From positions 26,160 through 90,159 of the forward strand of contig QGHH01000020.1 of the NCBI GenBank assembly GCA_003640645.1: 64,000 nucleotides of DNA, written 5' to 3'. Positions within the stretch are counted from its first letter, which is position 1, and each line of letters begins with the position of its first letter. The notes beneath the pieces are model-generated. The model had not been told where the DNA came from. It did no database searches and saw only the letters and a list, made by a program, of their open reading frames with translations. The DNA is from Fredinandcohnia aciditolerans. GTDB taxonomy: Bacteria > Bacillota > Bacilli > Bacillales > Bacillaceae_L. This document shows positions 23,300 to 33,350 of the stretch, one piece after another. A program made the position numbers and the translations under genes.

Positions 23300-24640
23300 G
23301 GGCGTGGCTGATTCTGACAGTATGACCTAATTCCCCGTGCTGCGAGTCCTTATTACACATTGATTCCGACAGTACAACCAAGTTCCACGAGCTGTGAGTC
23401 CGAATAACACACTGATTCTGACAGTACAACCTAATTTTCCGAGTAGTGATTCCGAATAACACACTGATTCTGACAGTACAACCTAATTCCCCGTGGTGTG
23501 ATTCCGAATAACACACTGATTCTGACAGTAAACCCAAGTTCCTCGTGCTGTGAGTCCGAATTCCTCTCTGATTCTGACAGTAAGACCTAATTCCCCATGC
23601 TGTGAGTCCGAATTCCTCGCTGTTTCCGACAGTACAACCAAGTTCCACGAGCTACGAGTCCGAATAACACACTGATTCTGACAGTATAGCCAAATTCAAC
23701 GAGCTGTGAGTCAGAATACCTCACTGATTCTGACAGTACAAACCTAATTCCCCGTGCTGCGAGTCCGAATAACGCACTGATTCTGACAGTATAGCCAAAT
23801 TCAACGAGATGTGAGTCAGAATACCTCACTGATTCTGACAGTACAAACCTAATTCCCCGTGCTGTGAGTCCGAATAACACACTGATTCTGACAGTATAGC
23901 CAAATTCAACGAGATGTGAGTCAGAATACCTCACTGATTCCGACAGTACAACCTAATTCCCCGTGCTGTGAGTCCGAATTCCTCGCCGATTCTGACAGTA
24001 AACCCAAGTTCCACGAGATGTGAGTCCGAATAACACACTGATTCTGACAGTATGACCAAGTTCCACGAGCTGTGAGTCCGATTTACACACTGATTCCGAC
24101 AGTATAGCCAAATTCAACGAGCTGTGAGTCAGAATACCTCACTGATTCTGACAGTACAAACCTAATTCCCCGTGCTGTGAGTCCGAATTCCTCACTGATT
24201 CTGACAGTAAACCCAAGTTCCTCGTGATGTGAGTCAGAATACCTCGCTGATTCCGACAGTACAACCTAATTCCACGAGCTGTGAGTCCCAATAACACACT
24301 GATTCTGACAGTATGACCAAGCATTCCAAGCTACGAGTCCCAATTCCTTACTATTCCGACTGTTAAACCTAATTCCTCGAGTAGTGAGTCCGAATAACAC
24401 ACTGATTCTGACAGTACAAACCTAATTCCCCGTGCTGTGAGTCCCAATTCCTCACTGATTCTGACAGTACAAGCCTAATTCCCCGTGCTGTGAGTCCGAA
24501 TTACACACTTATTCTGACTGTATGACCTAATTCCCCGTGCTTCGAGTCCAAATTCCTCACTGATTCTGACAGTATAGCCAAATTCAACGAGCTGTGAGTC
24601 AGAATACCTCACTTATTTTGACAGTACAACCCAGTAATTG
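23300..24640. repeat. 52-bp tandem array with inverted GTCCGAAT/ATTCTGAC pairs (26 units)
   Basis: The core GACAG or GACTG recurs 26 times from 23316 to 24620. Nineteen of the 25 steps are exactly 52 bases and the rest are 51 or 53. Each unit holds GTCCGAAT or GTCAGAAT, nine bases, then ATTCTGAC or ATTCCGAC, forming a 25-bp inverted repeat, followed by a 27-base spacer (AGTACAACCTAATTCC...GTGA type). Several units alternate as pairs. Open frames of up to 141 codons cross it, but the unit is not a multiple of three, the frames have no ribosome binding site, and they simply cycle through all three readings of the repeat. It lies between the divergent spoIIR and XRE genes. Confidence 0.95.
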
Positions 24641-24719
24641 CCTCCATTTTGTCCAAATAAGAAAATAATTTGGAATGAACAAGCAGAATTAGGTTTTATA
24701 ATTATTTTCAAGAAATATG

Positions 24720-24760
24720 TGTAAAGTCGACTTTACAAAATGTATAGTCTACTTTACAAT
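24720..24760 (+). promoter_or_regulatory. Promoter with two tandem operator palindromes before the XRE gene
   Basis: TGTAAAGTCGACTTTACA (24720-24737) is a perfect 18-bp palindrome. A second copy with two changes, TGTATAGTCTACTTTACA, starts exactly 21 bases later (24741-24758). The promoter is embedded: -35 TTTACA (24732-24737), 17 bases, -10 TACAAT (24755-24760). Binding of the XRE protein would cover both elements, so autorepression is likely. Confidence 0.85.
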
Positions 24761-24790
24761 AAAAGCAGAAACATTTGGAGGATATTACCA

Positions 24791-24994
24791 ATGGAAATCA
24801 AAAATCGAGTGAAGGAGCTCCGTGCAAAGCACAGTCTTACCCAAGGTGCTCTTGCTGAAAAAGTAAACGTGACGCGGCAGACAATTGTGGCATTGGAAAA
24901 AGGAAGCTATGTACCATCACTATTGCTCGCAATGAATATCGCACGAACGTTTAACTTGCCAATCGAGAAAATTTTTTATTTGGAGGATGAATGA
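24791..24994 (+). CDS. XRE-family transcriptional regulator, 67 residues
   Basis: A single helix-turn-helix domain: MEIKNRVKELRAKHSLTQGA, then LAEKVNVTRQTIVALEKGSYVPSLLLAMNIA as helices 2-5, ending PIEKIFYLEDE. This short type is common next to small membrane proteins in Firmicutes. ATG at 24791 follows TGGAGG by nine bases. A longer reading would start inside the promoter. Its stop overlaps the next start by four bases. Two palindromes upstream are its likely operator. Confidence 0.9.
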   Translation: MEIKNRVKELRAKHSLTQGALAEKVNVTRQTIVALEKGSYVPSLLLAMNIARTFNLPIEKIFYLEDE

Positions 24995-25470
24995 AGATGA
25001 GTATTGTTCGTAATGTTGTGTATTCAATTGTTTCAATCGTGCTTATGGGCTGGGCATTATCGTCAATGTATTATGCACAAATGGACTTTGCCAAAATCGT
25101 AAAAACCAATCAAGAACCACCATGGACTATCGAGATAAACACATTACCCATTTTTATCGCAATCATAGTAGGCACTCTTTTTACCGTATTTACGTACCCA
25201 AAATTAAAAAAGAAACGAAAGTCATGGAAAAACGTATTTTTATTGCCAATCGAATTTGAAGAAGGAGATGAACGCGAAAAGGAACTCACCGGAAAAGCAT
25301 GTCGCACTTCTTATATCAGTATGTGGTACACATTCCCAATCATCAGCGCCCTATTTTTACTTTATCCCTTCGTCTCAGACAACGTACCCTACTACCCAAT
25401 TATCTTATTTTTGTTGTATCCATTGATACAAATCATTGCTTATTTTATTTCTTGGAAAAAGAACTACTAG
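24991..25470 (+). CDS. Integral membrane protein of unknown function paired with an XRE regulator
   Basis: 159 residues with four hydrophobic segments (about 7-27, 49-67, 107-127 and 134-154). Between the second and third is a cytoplasmic, charged loop with EFEEGDEREKELTGKACRTS. The gene overlaps the XRE gene by four bases (ATGA), so the two are co-translated. An alternative ATG two codons in is better spaced from GGAGG. I do not recognise a function. In similar pairs the regulator controls the membrane protein. Confidence 0.8.
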   Translation: MKMSIVRNVVYSIVSIVLMGWALSSMYYAQMDFAKIVKTNQEPPWTIEINTLPIFIAIIVGTLFTVFTYPKLKKKRKSWKNVFLLPIEFEEGDEREKELTGKACRTSYISMWYTFPIISALFLLYPFVSDNVPYYPIILFLLYPLIQIIAYFISWKKNY

Positions 25471-25520
25471 ACTGGCCATTAGATTAGATCATAATGCAAA
25501 GCCAGCCACTATACCAACAG

Positions 25521-25549
25521 AAAAAAAGGCTTGGCACCTGTGCCAAGCC
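25521..25549 (-). terminator. Terminator of the prfA-prmC operon
   Basis: On the minus strand GGCTTGGCAC, loop AGG, TGCCAAGCC, then seven T. Confidence 0.9.
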
Positions 25550-25552
25550 CGT

Positions 25553-26422
25553 TTAAAATCCTATTTCTGCAAAAACCATCCGGTCTTTTCCATTTATGTC
25601 GTTCACAACTTCTACTTTTGCTACAGGAAAAGTATTACGTAGCATTTGCGCAACGGCTTCACCCTGACCAACGCCTACTTCAAAGGCAATGATCCCTCTT
25701 TCTTTTAAAACAAGAGGTATCTCCTTCATAAATCGACGATAGAAGTCCAATCCGTCTTGGCCACCCACTAGAGCACGCAGAGGTTCATGATCCTTCACAA
25801 CCGTTGACAACGTTGCAATATCATCTTCTGGAATATACGGTGGATTGGATACAACCACATCTACCTTTTTTTCCTCTTCTATTAACGGTCCTAATAAGTC
25901 ACCTTCAATAAACCTTACCTTCGCGCCTAACCGAGCTGCATTTTCCTGTGCCACATCAATAGAAGCCTTCGCGATATCCACTGTCATTACATCTAGTCGA
26001 TTGCTTTCAAGAGCAAGTGTGACCGATATCGCTCCACTCCCGGTCCCAACATCCACGACCTTAATCACATCTGTTGCAGGATACAACCGTCCCATCCTTG
26101 CAAGTAACCCTTGAACCAGTTCTTCCGTCTCAGGCCTTGGAATTAAGACTTCCTCATTCACTAAAAATTTACGCCCGTAAAACTCCTCATAGCCCATAAT
26201 GTGTTGGACTGGAATTCCGCATACAACCTTTTCAATAGCCGCTACAAACTTCTCCTTCACATCTAGAGGAAGTTCTTCTCTAATTTCCGCAAGGAGTTGC
26301 GCTCGACTTAAATCTAGATAATGACCTAACAGCATTTCCCCGATATTCTCTTCCCGACCATTCTCCCGTAAAAAAGAAGAAGCCCATTTGAGGGCTTCGA
26401 ATATTTTATGAAATTCTGCCAT
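25553..26422 (-). CDS. prmC: Release factor glutamine methyltransferase
   Basis: Methylates the glutamine of the GGQ motif in release factors using S-adenosylmethionine. The 289-residue protein has an N-terminal helical domain (about 1-80), the SAM motif [17 protein letters not shown] (about 118-134), and the substrate motif [12 protein letters not shown] (about 187) with the catalytic NPPY. Its start overlaps the last base of prfA (TAATG), so enzyme and substrate are translationally coupled. Confidence 0.96.
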   Translation of the reverse strand: MAEFHKIFEALKWASSFLRENGREENIGEMLLGHYLDLSRAQLLAEIREELPLDVKEKFVAAIEKVVCGIPVQHIMGYEEFYGRKFLVNEEVLIPRPETEELVQGLLARMGRLYPATDVIKVVDVGTGSGAISVTLALESNRLDVMTVDIAKASIDVAQENAARLGAKVRFIEGDLLGPLIEEEKKVDVVVSNPPYIPEDDIATLSTVVKDHEPLRALVGGQDGLDFYRRFMKEIPLVLKERGIIAFEVGVGQGEAVAQMLRNTFPVAKVEVVNDINGKDRMVFAEIGF

Positions 26423-27498
26423 TATTCGGCTTGCTCCATTTTTCTCGCTTGGTCTTCCATGATGAGTGCATCAATAACTTCATCAAGTTTCCCTGTTAGG
26501 ATTTGATCAAGCTTTTGAATCGTTAACCCGATACGGTGGTCGGTTACACGGTTTTGTGGGAAATTGTACGTACGGATACGCTCTGAACGGTCACCTGTAC
26601 CTACGGCCTGCTTACGGTTTTGGTCGTATTCCGCTTGTGCTTCTTGTTGGAATTTATCATATACACGGGCACGCAATACCTTCATTGCTTTTTCCTTGTT
26701 TTTGATTTGTGATTTCTCGTCCTGACAGGAAACCACCGTTCCAGTTGGCAAATGCGTTAAACGTACCGCTGACATTGTGGTGTTAACACTTTGTCCTCCA
26801 GGTCCACTGGATGCGAACGTATCGACTCGAATATCCTTTTCATGAATTTCGACTTCAACCTCTTCTGCTTCAGGTAATACCGCTACTGTTGCAGTTGATG
26901 TATGGATACGTCCACCTGATTCTGTTTCAGGAACACGTTGAACACGGTGTGCACCATTTTCAAATTTCAATTTCGAATAAGCACCTTTTCCGGTAATCAT
27001 AAAGATAATCTCTTTATATCCACCAACACCAGTTGAGTTTGAATCCATCACTTCAGTCTTCCAGCCTTGGTGCTCAGCAAAGCGGCTGTACATGCGATAA
27101 AGATCACCAGCAAATAGAGCAGCCTCATCTCCACCTGCTGCACCACGGATTTCCATGATAACGTTTTTGTCATCATTCGGATCCTTCGGCAATAGTAACA
27201 CGTGCAGGCGCTCCTCGAGTTCCTCCATTTGGTCCTCAAGCTCATTGATTTCTTCCTTTACCATTTCACGCATCTCTGCATCAAGCTTCTCTTCAAGCAT
27301 TGCTTTAGCATCAGTTAACTGTTCCTTAACCTCTTTGTACTCTCTATACTTCTCTACAGTTTCTTGTATATCAGATTGTTCTTTTGAATATTCACGTAGT
27401 TTATTTGTATTACTTACGATATCCGGGTCACTCAATAGTTCATTTAGTTTTTCATAACGAGCTTCAACAGCCTCTAAACGATCGAACACGTTCTTCAC
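26422..27498 (-). CDS. prfA: Peptide chain release factor 1
   Basis: Recognises UAA and UAG and releases the finished chain. 358 residues: a coiled N-terminal domain, the stop-codon recognition region [19 protein letters not shown] with a PET version of the P-x-T tripeptide, and the catalytic GGQ in [18 protein letters not shown] (about 230). The C-terminal helical region is intact. It is the first gene of an operon with prmC. Confidence 0.97.
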   Translation of the reverse strand: MKNVFDRLEAVEARYEKLNELLSDPDIVSNTNKLREYSKEQSDIQETVEKYREYKEVKEQLTDAKAMLEEKLDAEMREMVKEEINELEDQMEELEERLHVLLLPKDPNDDKNVIMEIRGAAGGDEAALFAGDLYRMYSRFAEHQGWKTEVMDSNSTGVGGYKEIIFMITGKGAYSKLKFENGAHRVQRVPETESGGRIHTSTATVAVLPEAEEVEVEIHEKDIRVDTFASSGPGGQSVNTTMSAVRLTHLPTGTVVSCQDEKSQIKNKEKAMKVLRARVYDKFQQEAQAEYDQNRKQAVGTGDRSERIRTYNFPQNRVTDHRIGLTIQKLDQILTGKLDEVIDALIMEDQARKMEQAE

Positions 27499-27603
27499 CT
27501 CAAAATTTAGTCCATAACAGTATAAGTATAGTATAGGGTACCCACATCGTCAAAGCAAATTACACTCTACCGTAACACTTCTTGAAAATTTATGGATGCT
27601 ACG

Positions 27604-27636
27604 TAAAAAGCCTACGGTGGAAACCGCAGGCTTTTC
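27604..27636 (-). terminator. Terminator of the Na+/proline symporter gene
   Basis: On the minus strand AAGCCTGCGGT, loop TTCC, ACCGTAGGCTT and TTT. Confidence 0.88.
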
Positions 27637-27638
27637 AT

Positions 27639-29120
27639 TCATCTTTCATTATTTAAAACTTCGATTGCTTCTGTAAATTCCTTATCCATTTCAGCATTCT
27701 GACGATACGTCGCCAAACTTACAACGTACGTAACAATCCAACAAATTAAGAAACCAGGAATAATTTCATACAGCGTATCTGTTAAGAGTTTAATGTTACC
27801 CCAAATTAGCACGGTAATGGCACCTGTAATCATTCCCCAAAGAGCACCTGCCGCCGTAATCTTACGCCAATATAATGATAGTAAGATAACAGGACCGAAT
27901 GATGCGCCAAACCCCGCCCACGCGAACGAAACAATTTTTAAAATGGACTCGTTATTTGGCCAAGCTAACGCCATCGCAAAAATCGAGACAATAAGTACGG
28001 CCATTCTTCCTAAAAATACGTATCGCTTATCGGATGCATCAGTCTTAATGACTGCTTTATATAAGTCCTCGATGAGTGCAGAGGATGTCACGATCAACTG
28101 CGAAGAAATCGTACTCATTATCGCTGCAAGAATAGCCGCAAGCATAATTCCCGCAATAAATGGATGGAAAAAGATTTGCCCAAGAACAATGAAGACTGTT
28201 TCTGGATCAGCAAGCTTTCCGTTCGTTTGCTGATAATAGGCAATCCCGATTAATGCCGTTGCAATAGCTCCAATGATGCAGAGCAACATCCACCCAATTC
28301 CAATACGACGGGCACTTTTCACTTCTTTAACTGAGGTAATTGCCATGAAACGGACAATAATATGTGGCTGACCGAAGTAACCAAGACCCCATGCAATTGC
28401 AGACAATACCCCCAGGAATGAACCACCAGAAACCAGGTTCATCATTTGCGGATTCACTTCCCGGATACTCATTGCGGTTTCCGACAGCCCCCCTGTAAAA
28501 AAGACCCCGACTATTGGAACGAGAATGAGTGCAATAAACATTATAAGCCCTTGGACAACATCAGTATAACTAACCGCTAGAAAACCACCGAACAACGTAT
28601 AAAAAATAACAACGCCTGATACGATTAACAGACCAAGGTGATAGTTGAGTCCGAATGAACTGAAGAAAAACTTTCCGCCCGCAACCATGCCTGAAGATAC
28701 GTAAAAGGTAAAGAAAATAAGAATAATACTTCCTGAAGCGATACGTAAAAGACGAGACTTATCTTTCAATCGATTTTCTAAGTAACTCGGAATTGTAATG
28801 GAATCTTTCGACACTTGCGTAAAAACGCGAAGACGGGGTGCAACGAGTACATAGTTCAAATAGGCACCGACTGTCAGCCCGACAGCAATCCATGCTTCTG
28901 CAAGCCCACTTACAAATATGGCGCCTGGAAGACCCATGAGTAACCACCCCGACATATCTGCAGCTCCGGCACTTAAAGCCGTCACCGCTGGTCCGAGGCC
29001 ACGCCCACCGAGCATGTAGTCTGTCAGATTAGAGGTGCGTTTATATGCATACCAACCGATCCATACCATACCAACCATGTAAATAATGATTGCTAATAAT
29101 TGATAAATTTCATTGGTCAT
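27639..29120 (-). CDS. putP: Sodium/proline symporter (SSS family)
   Basis: 493 residues with about 13 transmembrane helices. SSS signatures include GGRGLGPAVTALSAGAADMSGW in helix 2 (about 39-60) and GGFLAVSYTDVVQGLIMFIA near helix 6 (about 180). The loop AIAWGLGYFGQPHIIVRFMA is typical of PutP/OpuE proline transporters. These two B. subtilis paralogues serve catabolic and osmotic uptake respectively. The sequence does not tell me which this is. Compared with B. subtilis it is an insertion between prfA and racA. The 520-base upstream gap holds the racA promoter and otherwise nothing I recognise. Confidence 0.9.
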   Translation of the reverse strand: MTNEIYQLLAIIIYMVGMVWIGWYAYKRTSNLTDYMLGGRGLGPAVTALSAGAADMSGWLLMGLPGAIFVSGLAEAWIAVGLTVGAYLNYVLVAPRLRVFTQVSKDSITIPSYLENRLKDKSRLLRIASGSIILIFFTFYVSSGMVAGGKFFFSSFGLNYHLGLLIVSGVVIFYTLFGGFLAVSYTDVVQGLIMFIALILVPIVGVFFTGGLSETAMSIREVNPQMMNLVSGGSFLGVLSAIAWGLGYFGQPHIIVRFMAITSVKEVKSARRIGIGWMLLCIIGAIATALIGIAYYQQTNGKLADPETVFIVLGQIFFHPFIAGIMLAAILAAIMSTISSQLIVTSSALIEDLYKAVIKTDASDKRYVFLGRMAVLIVSIFAMALAWPNNESILKIVSFAWAGFGASFGPVILLSLYWRKITAAGALWGMITGAITVLIWGNIKLLTDTLYEIIPGFLICWIVTYVVSLATYRQNAEMDKEFTEAIEVLNNER

Positions 29121-29542
29121 TCTAGACCCTCCTTATTAGAATTGCCTCGGGGTCAATGAACCTAGACTTTTTTTAACCCACAAGGCATCACAAAGTCGTT
29201 ACCACCAAAAGTAGCTTCCTAAACATCAAAATGGAATCTTACATAAAAAAGCTAAGGCATTAATAATTCAGTCAAATTTAGTTCTGGTTCGATTCATCTC
29301 AAAGCAAGCAATTTGTTTATTTGGTCTTTCCAATGCCTCGTATTTTTTCATACTATTATTTTGAAAAATTAAATATAACTGTTACTAGCTAATATCCTAC
29401 GTTAGAAGGATTTATCAAAATACCATTAGACCTAAAGGAATCATTCAATGGAACTACGAATTTCAAATTTCGCTGTCGAATTACAGATATTATGTTGGAT
29501 TGGTTCTTTCTTTGGCGAAAAGGTTCTAGTTTTGTCTAGACG

Positions 29543-29571
29543 GAAGGATTTTATCGATAAAAGGAGAATCG
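29543..29571 (+). promoter_or_regulatory. Sigma-H-like promoter of racA
   Basis: GAAGGATTT (29543-29551), 11 bases, GGAGAATCG (29563-29571), close to RNAGGAWWW ... RNNGAATWW. racA is expressed at the onset of sporulation in B. subtilis. It lies 71 bases upstream of the start. Confidence 0.6.
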
Positions 29572-29641
29572 TAGTAGTAGATAAAGAATCGGAAGAAAGG
29601 CATTCACTAATAAAATAGAGATAATAGGGGGATTGGTTGGT

Positions 29642-30157
29642 GTGAATACTGCGCAGTTCGCGAAAAAATTGGGGGTATCAACAAAGACGGTTCGGAAGTG
29701 GATTAAAATCTTTAATCTTCAGTGTACCAAAAACGAATACGGACACTATGTATTTGAGGACACAGACCTTCCATTATTCGAGCGAATACGGAATCAAGTG
29801 AAATCCGGTGTCCCTTCTGATAAAATCGAATTAACTACACCAGTGCCTAGGAAGGGGACCGCACGGAAAATGGTTCAAGCATCAGATAAAACACTCTCAG
29901 AAAAATTAAACGCAATCATGGATCGGATTAAAGAAAATGAAAGACAAATTCAAGAAAAGGCAAGTGACGTTGTTTCCTATCAACTTCTTCAACATCGCAA
30001 GGAGATTGATGAGCTTCAGAAGAGGATGCAAAAAATGGAGGACTATATTGAGCAACTTGAAAGAGAAAAGGAAGAACTACAAAAACAAACGGCCATTACA
30101 CTCGAAAAAGTAGAAGGTTCAAGAAAACGTAAAAGAGTTCTCGGATTCCTCTTCTAA
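29642..30157 (+). CDS. racA: Polar chromosome-anchoring protein RacA
   Basis: In sporulating bacilli RacA binds origin-proximal DNA and tethers it to the cell pole through DivIVA. The 171-residue protein has a MerR-like helix-turn-helix at the start (NTAQFAKKLGVSTKTVRKW, residues 2-20, then GHYVFEDTDL), a linker, and a long coiled coil (about 80-155, LNAIMDRIKENERQIQEK and following heptads). It ends in a basic tail KRKRVLGFLF. The start is GTG at 29642, ten bases after GGGGGA. An in-frame TTG at 29633 is too close to that site. A sigma-H-like promoter precedes it. Confidence 0.9.
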   Translation: MNTAQFAKKLGVSTKTVRKWIKIFNLQCTKNEYGHYVFEDTDLPLFERIRNQVKSGVPSDKIELTTPVPRKGTARKMVQASDKTLSEKLNAIMDRIKENERQIQEKASDVVSYQLLQHRKEIDELQKRMQKMEDYIEQLEREKEELQKQTAITLEKVEGSRKRKRVLGFLF

Positions 30158-30187
30158 GATCAGGACGCTTAAGCCTGGTCTTTTTTT
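30157..30187 (+). terminator. Terminator of racA
   Basis: AGATCAGG, a nine-base loop, CCTGGTCT and TTTTTT. Confidence 0.88.
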
Positions 30188-30200
30188 ATGCCTAAAATGA

Positions 30201-30232
30201 AAAAGCACCCCAATCAGGAGCGCCTTATAATG
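30201..30232 (-). terminator. Terminator overlapping the end of tdk
   Basis: On the minus strand GGCGCTCC, loop TGATT, GGGGTGC and TTTTT, with G-U pairs. The stem begins just after the tdk stop codon. Confidence 0.7.
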
Positions 30233-30845
30233 TCATTGTATCCTTTTGAACAGCAGATTGTAATAATGGTTTTCCTGGTACTTCATGATGGTGACGGCAA
30301 CGTGGCTCATAGGACTCTGAAGCACCTACTAAGATAATCGGATCATCATAGGATGCAGGTTGTCCATTAATTAAGCGTTGTGTTCTACTTGAAGGTGAAC
30401 CACAGACTGAACAAACCGCCTGTAATTTAGTAACAAGCTCAGCTAGCGAAAGTAGCTCTGGCACTTTTCCAAACGGCTCTCCCCGGAAATCTTGATCCAA
30501 GCCAGCAACGATGACACGATGACCACGATTTGCTAGTGTTTGAACTACATCCACAATCTCATCATCAAAAAATTGAACTTCATCAATTGCAATTACATCT
30601 GTATCTGCAGAGACCTCTTTTAAAAGATCAGCTGAGGTTGCAACTGGTTTTGCTATAAACGATGAACCATTATGGGACACAACGGAATTATCACTATATC
30701 GATTATCTATTTGAGGCTTAAACACCTGAACGGATTGTCTTGCGAATTCAGTACGACGTACACGTCGAATCAGTTCCTCAGATTTTCCTGAAAACATGCT
30801 TCCACAAATTACTTCAAGCCAGCCACTTTGCTTCATAATATACAT
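30225..30845 (-). CDS. tdk: Thymidine kinase
   Basis: Phosphorylates thymidine to dTMP for salvage. 206 residues with Walker [18 protein letters not shown] (about 15-31), Walker [13 protein letters not shown] (about 85-96), the lid [15 protein letters not shown] region (about 111-124) and a zinc site made from CSVCG (about 143) and CRHHH near the C terminus. ATG at 30845 lies 10-11 bases from GGAGA. A second ATG three codons in is possible. Confidence 0.96.
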   Translation of the reverse strand: MYIMKQSGWLEVICGSMFSGKSEELIRRVRRTEFARQSVQVFKPQIDNRYSDNSVVSHNGSSFIAKPVATSADLLKEVSADTDVIAIDEVQFFDDEIVDVVQTLANRGHRVIVAGLDQDFRGEPFGKVPELLSLAELVTKLQAVCSVCGSPSSRTQRLINGQPASYDDPIILVGASESYEPRCRHHHEVPGKPLLQSAVQKDTMTL

Positions 30846-30964
30846 GAAACGAAAGTCTCCTTTCCTCGGGTTGTTTCTACCGAGCCAACTAATTGACTAT
30901 GGATTTGAGGATTATTTTTAAGAGGTAAGTATCTATAATTGCGAGAAAAAATAGGTTTAGTAGC

Positions 30965-31003
30965 AAAAAAAACAGGCAAGAAGAAAAAACTTGCCTGTTT
31001 TTG
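30965..31003 (-). terminator. Terminator of rpmE
   Basis: On the minus strand AAAACAGGCAAG, a nine-base loop, CTTGCCTGTTTT, then TTTT. Confidence 0.92.
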
Positions 31004-31018
31004 GCTTTCAAACCGATA

Positions 31019-31219
31019 TTATTTAATACCGTATTTTTTGTTGAATTTATCTACACGTCCACCTGCATCAGCGAACTTCTGACGGCCTGTATAGAATGGG
31101 TGACACTCTGAGCAAACCTCAACGCGGATCTCCTCTTTTACAGAACCAGATTCAAATTCGTTACCACAAGCACATTTCACCATAACTTTTTTATAGTTTG
31201 GATGAATTCCTGATTTCAT
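31019..31219 (-). CDS. rpmE: Ribosomal protein bL31, zinc-binding form
   Basis: 66 residues: [20 protein letters not shown], then [15 protein letters not shown] and [14 protein letters not shown]. The CxC and CxxC pairs mark the zinc-binding (C+) type, which is replaced by a cysteine-free paralogue when zinc is short in B. subtilis. The start at 31219 is eight bases after AAGGAGA. The longer reading adds 21 unrelated residues. Confidence 0.96.
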   Translation of the reverse strand: MKSGIHPNYKKVMVKCACGNEFESGSVKEEIRVEVCSECHPFYTGRQKFADAGGRVDKFNKKYGIK

Positions 31220-31429
31220 TCGTCTCATCTCCTTCCGCCCTGAATCATTGATCGAAACAGAGTTACGTTTTAGCAAAATCACATGTATTTTGAATACCTA
31301 AAACGCACATGTTGAAATTATAACAAGTGAAGCTATGAATTGCAACTTAATCCTGCTGTTAAAAAACGTTAATTCTCAATATTTTTTCCAACACAGATTT
31401 GATGCAGTCCAAGCTTCAGTGTATTTACC

Positions 31430-32722
31430 CTAGGAATCCGAACGATTGCCGCTTCTTCTAGCAGCTGCCGCTTTCTTTTCTGCCTCTAGCATTTCAAAAA
31501 ACTCTGCATTTGTCTTAGTTTGCTTAAGTCGACGTAAAAATTTCTCTGCAAAATCTGGCGAATCTGACATTGCTTTTCGGATTGCCCAAATTTTATCCAA
31601 CTTGCCTTTTTCGATAAGAAGCTCTTCTTTTCTTGTACCAGAACGACGAATATCAATCGCAGGGAAAATACGTCTTTCTGCGAGTGAACGATCAAGGTGA
31701 AGTTCCATGTTACCAGTACCCTTGAATTCCTCATAGATAACGTCATCCATACGTGAGCCTGTGTCAACAAGCGCAGTCGCTAAGATTGTTAAGCTTCCAC
31801 CCTCTTCGATATTTCTCGCTGCTCCAAAGAAACGCTTTGGACGGTGGAATGCAGCAGGGTCAATACCCCCTGATAATGTACGTCCACTTGGCGGAATGAC
31901 AAGGTTGTATGCTCTTGCTAGACGAGTGATACTATCCATTAAGATAATGACATCCCGTTTGTGTTCAACCAGACGCATCGCCCTTTCTAACACAAGTTCG
32001 GCAACCTTAATATGGTTTTCCGGAACCTCATCAAAAGTAGAACTAACAACATCTCCTGCTACGGATCGTTCGATGTCCGTAACCTCTTCTGGACGCTCGT
32101 CGATTAGTAATACAATTAACTCAGCCTCTGGATGGTTGGTTGTAATGCTGTTTGCAATTTCCTTAATCAGCATGGTTTTACCAGCCTTAGGCGGTGCAAC
32201 AATTAGACCACGTTGTCCGAAACCAACCGGTGCCAAAATGTCCATAATTCGAGTTGAAATATGATTTGGCTTTGTTTCTAAGATAACTTGACGATCTGGA
32301 TATAGAGGTGTTAGACCTGGGAAGTGAACACGTTCCTTTGCTGATTCTGGATCATCACCATTAACAGCCTCCACGTGAAGCAGTCCATAATAACGTTCGT
32401 TTTCCTTTGGAGGACGCACTTTCCCCGAAACCTTATCCCCGTTTCTCAAGTCAAAACGACGGATTTGAGATGCTGAAATATAGATATCTTCAGACGATGG
32501 AGAATAGTTGATCGGACGAAGGAAACCGAATCCTTCTGATTGGATAATTTCCAGAACACCCTCCATAAATAAAAGGCCATCCTGCTCTGCACGTGCTTTT
32601 AAGATTGCAAAAATCAATTCTTTCTTCGTTAACTTGCTATAATAAGAAACCTTAAATTCACGTGCTAATTCGTATAATTCTTTTAGCTTCATGTTTTCTA
32701 GGCTTGAAATTGTAATACTCAT
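31430..32722 (-). CDS. rho: Transcription termination factor Rho
   Basis: Hexameric RNA helicase that ends transcription at C-rich unstructured sites. 430 residues: an N-terminal Rho-N domain (about 1-50), a cold-shock-like RNA-binding domain (about 52-125, [18 protein letters not shown]), Walker [15 protein letters not shown] (about 175), the Q-loop region and R-loop [12 protein letters not shown] long 5' leader (32723-33319, about 600 bases with no supported gene) precedes it. Rho genes are often autoregulated through such leaders. Confidence 0.96.
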   Translation of the reverse strand: MSITISSLENMKLKELYELAREFKVSYYSKLTKKELIFAILKARAEQDGLLFMEGVLEIIQSEGFGFLRPINYSPSSEDIYISASQIRRFDLRNGDKVSGKVRPPKENERYYGLLHVEAVNGDDPESAKERVHFPGLTPLYPDRQVILETKPNHISTRIMDILAPVGFGQRGLIVAPPKAGKTMLIKEIANSITTNHPEAELIVLLIDERPEEVTDIERSVAGDVVSSTFDEVPENHIKVAELVLERAMRLVEHKRDVIILMDSITRLARAYNLVIPPSGRTLSGGIDPAAFHRPKRFFGAARNIEEGGSLTILATALVDTGSRMDDVIYEEFKGTGNMELHLDRSLAERRIFPAIDIRRSGTRKEELLIEKGKLDKIWAIRKAMSDSPDFAEKFLRRLKQTKTNAEFFEMLEAEKKAAAARRSGNRSDS

Positions 32723-33319
32723 TCGTACACCACTCTTTTTCTAGTTTAAAATTGTTTCTACTTAATCGTAAATGCTCTCCAATTGATTGGTTATAACGCC
32801 CGCCAAAGCGCATTTGATGATTGGTTCATTCGTCCATTATATAAAAGCGTTTTCGCATTTTTCTCTTAAAAAAATAAGAGATAGATAAAACATTTTATAA
32901 CATTATGGATGGAATGATTATAGAAGCATTATGAGGATTGCATAGAAGCTTTACCGCGGTACTCATTTTTGTTAAGGAAATTGGAATCCCTAAACATGAA
33001 TTTAATTGAAGTAAAAAAGACGATCAAACACACCTTGCCGTATTTCGCGACCAATTTCTTCGCGACTAGGCGAAAAGTAACTTTTGAAGATCGCATGTCT
33101 CCGCCGGAGATATTGAGATTATTTAGCCAGGGTTTGAACCCCTGCGAAAAATATTCACTTTATCAATCATTCGTAATTAAATATAAAGGATCTTATTCTG
33201 TTAGATAATCCTCTTTATTTTACCCTATTCTTGTATTTTTAATCAATACCCTTATTTTAATAGAGTTATGAAGTTTAAGTGTCAAGAATGCTTTTAAGCA
33301 ACACGAATGTGAGTAAAAG

Positions 33320-33347
33320 TGAGAAGCGAGTCTAAAGACTCGCTTCT
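33320..33347 (-). terminator. Hairpin after glpX
   Basis: AGAAGCGAGTC and GACTCGCTTCT are perfect complements around TAAA. The T-rich tract after it is weak on both strands. It lies immediately after the glpX stop on the minus strand. Confidence 0.75.
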
Positions 33348-33350
33348 ACT

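Noticed and set aside
23223-24324. Open frames of 141, 115 and 61 codons on the minus strand
   Set aside because: They lie wholly in the 52-bp array, have no ribosome binding site, and repeat the same three frame readings in rotation because 52 is not divisible by three.
23300-24640. CRISPR array
   Set aside because: Repeats are diverged, the 27-base spacers are themselves repeated and not unique, and there are no cas genes.
32969-33208. 79-codon plus-strand frame in the rho leader
   Set aside because: It starts with TTG, has no ribosome binding site or family similarity I recognise, and lies opposite the long rho leader.
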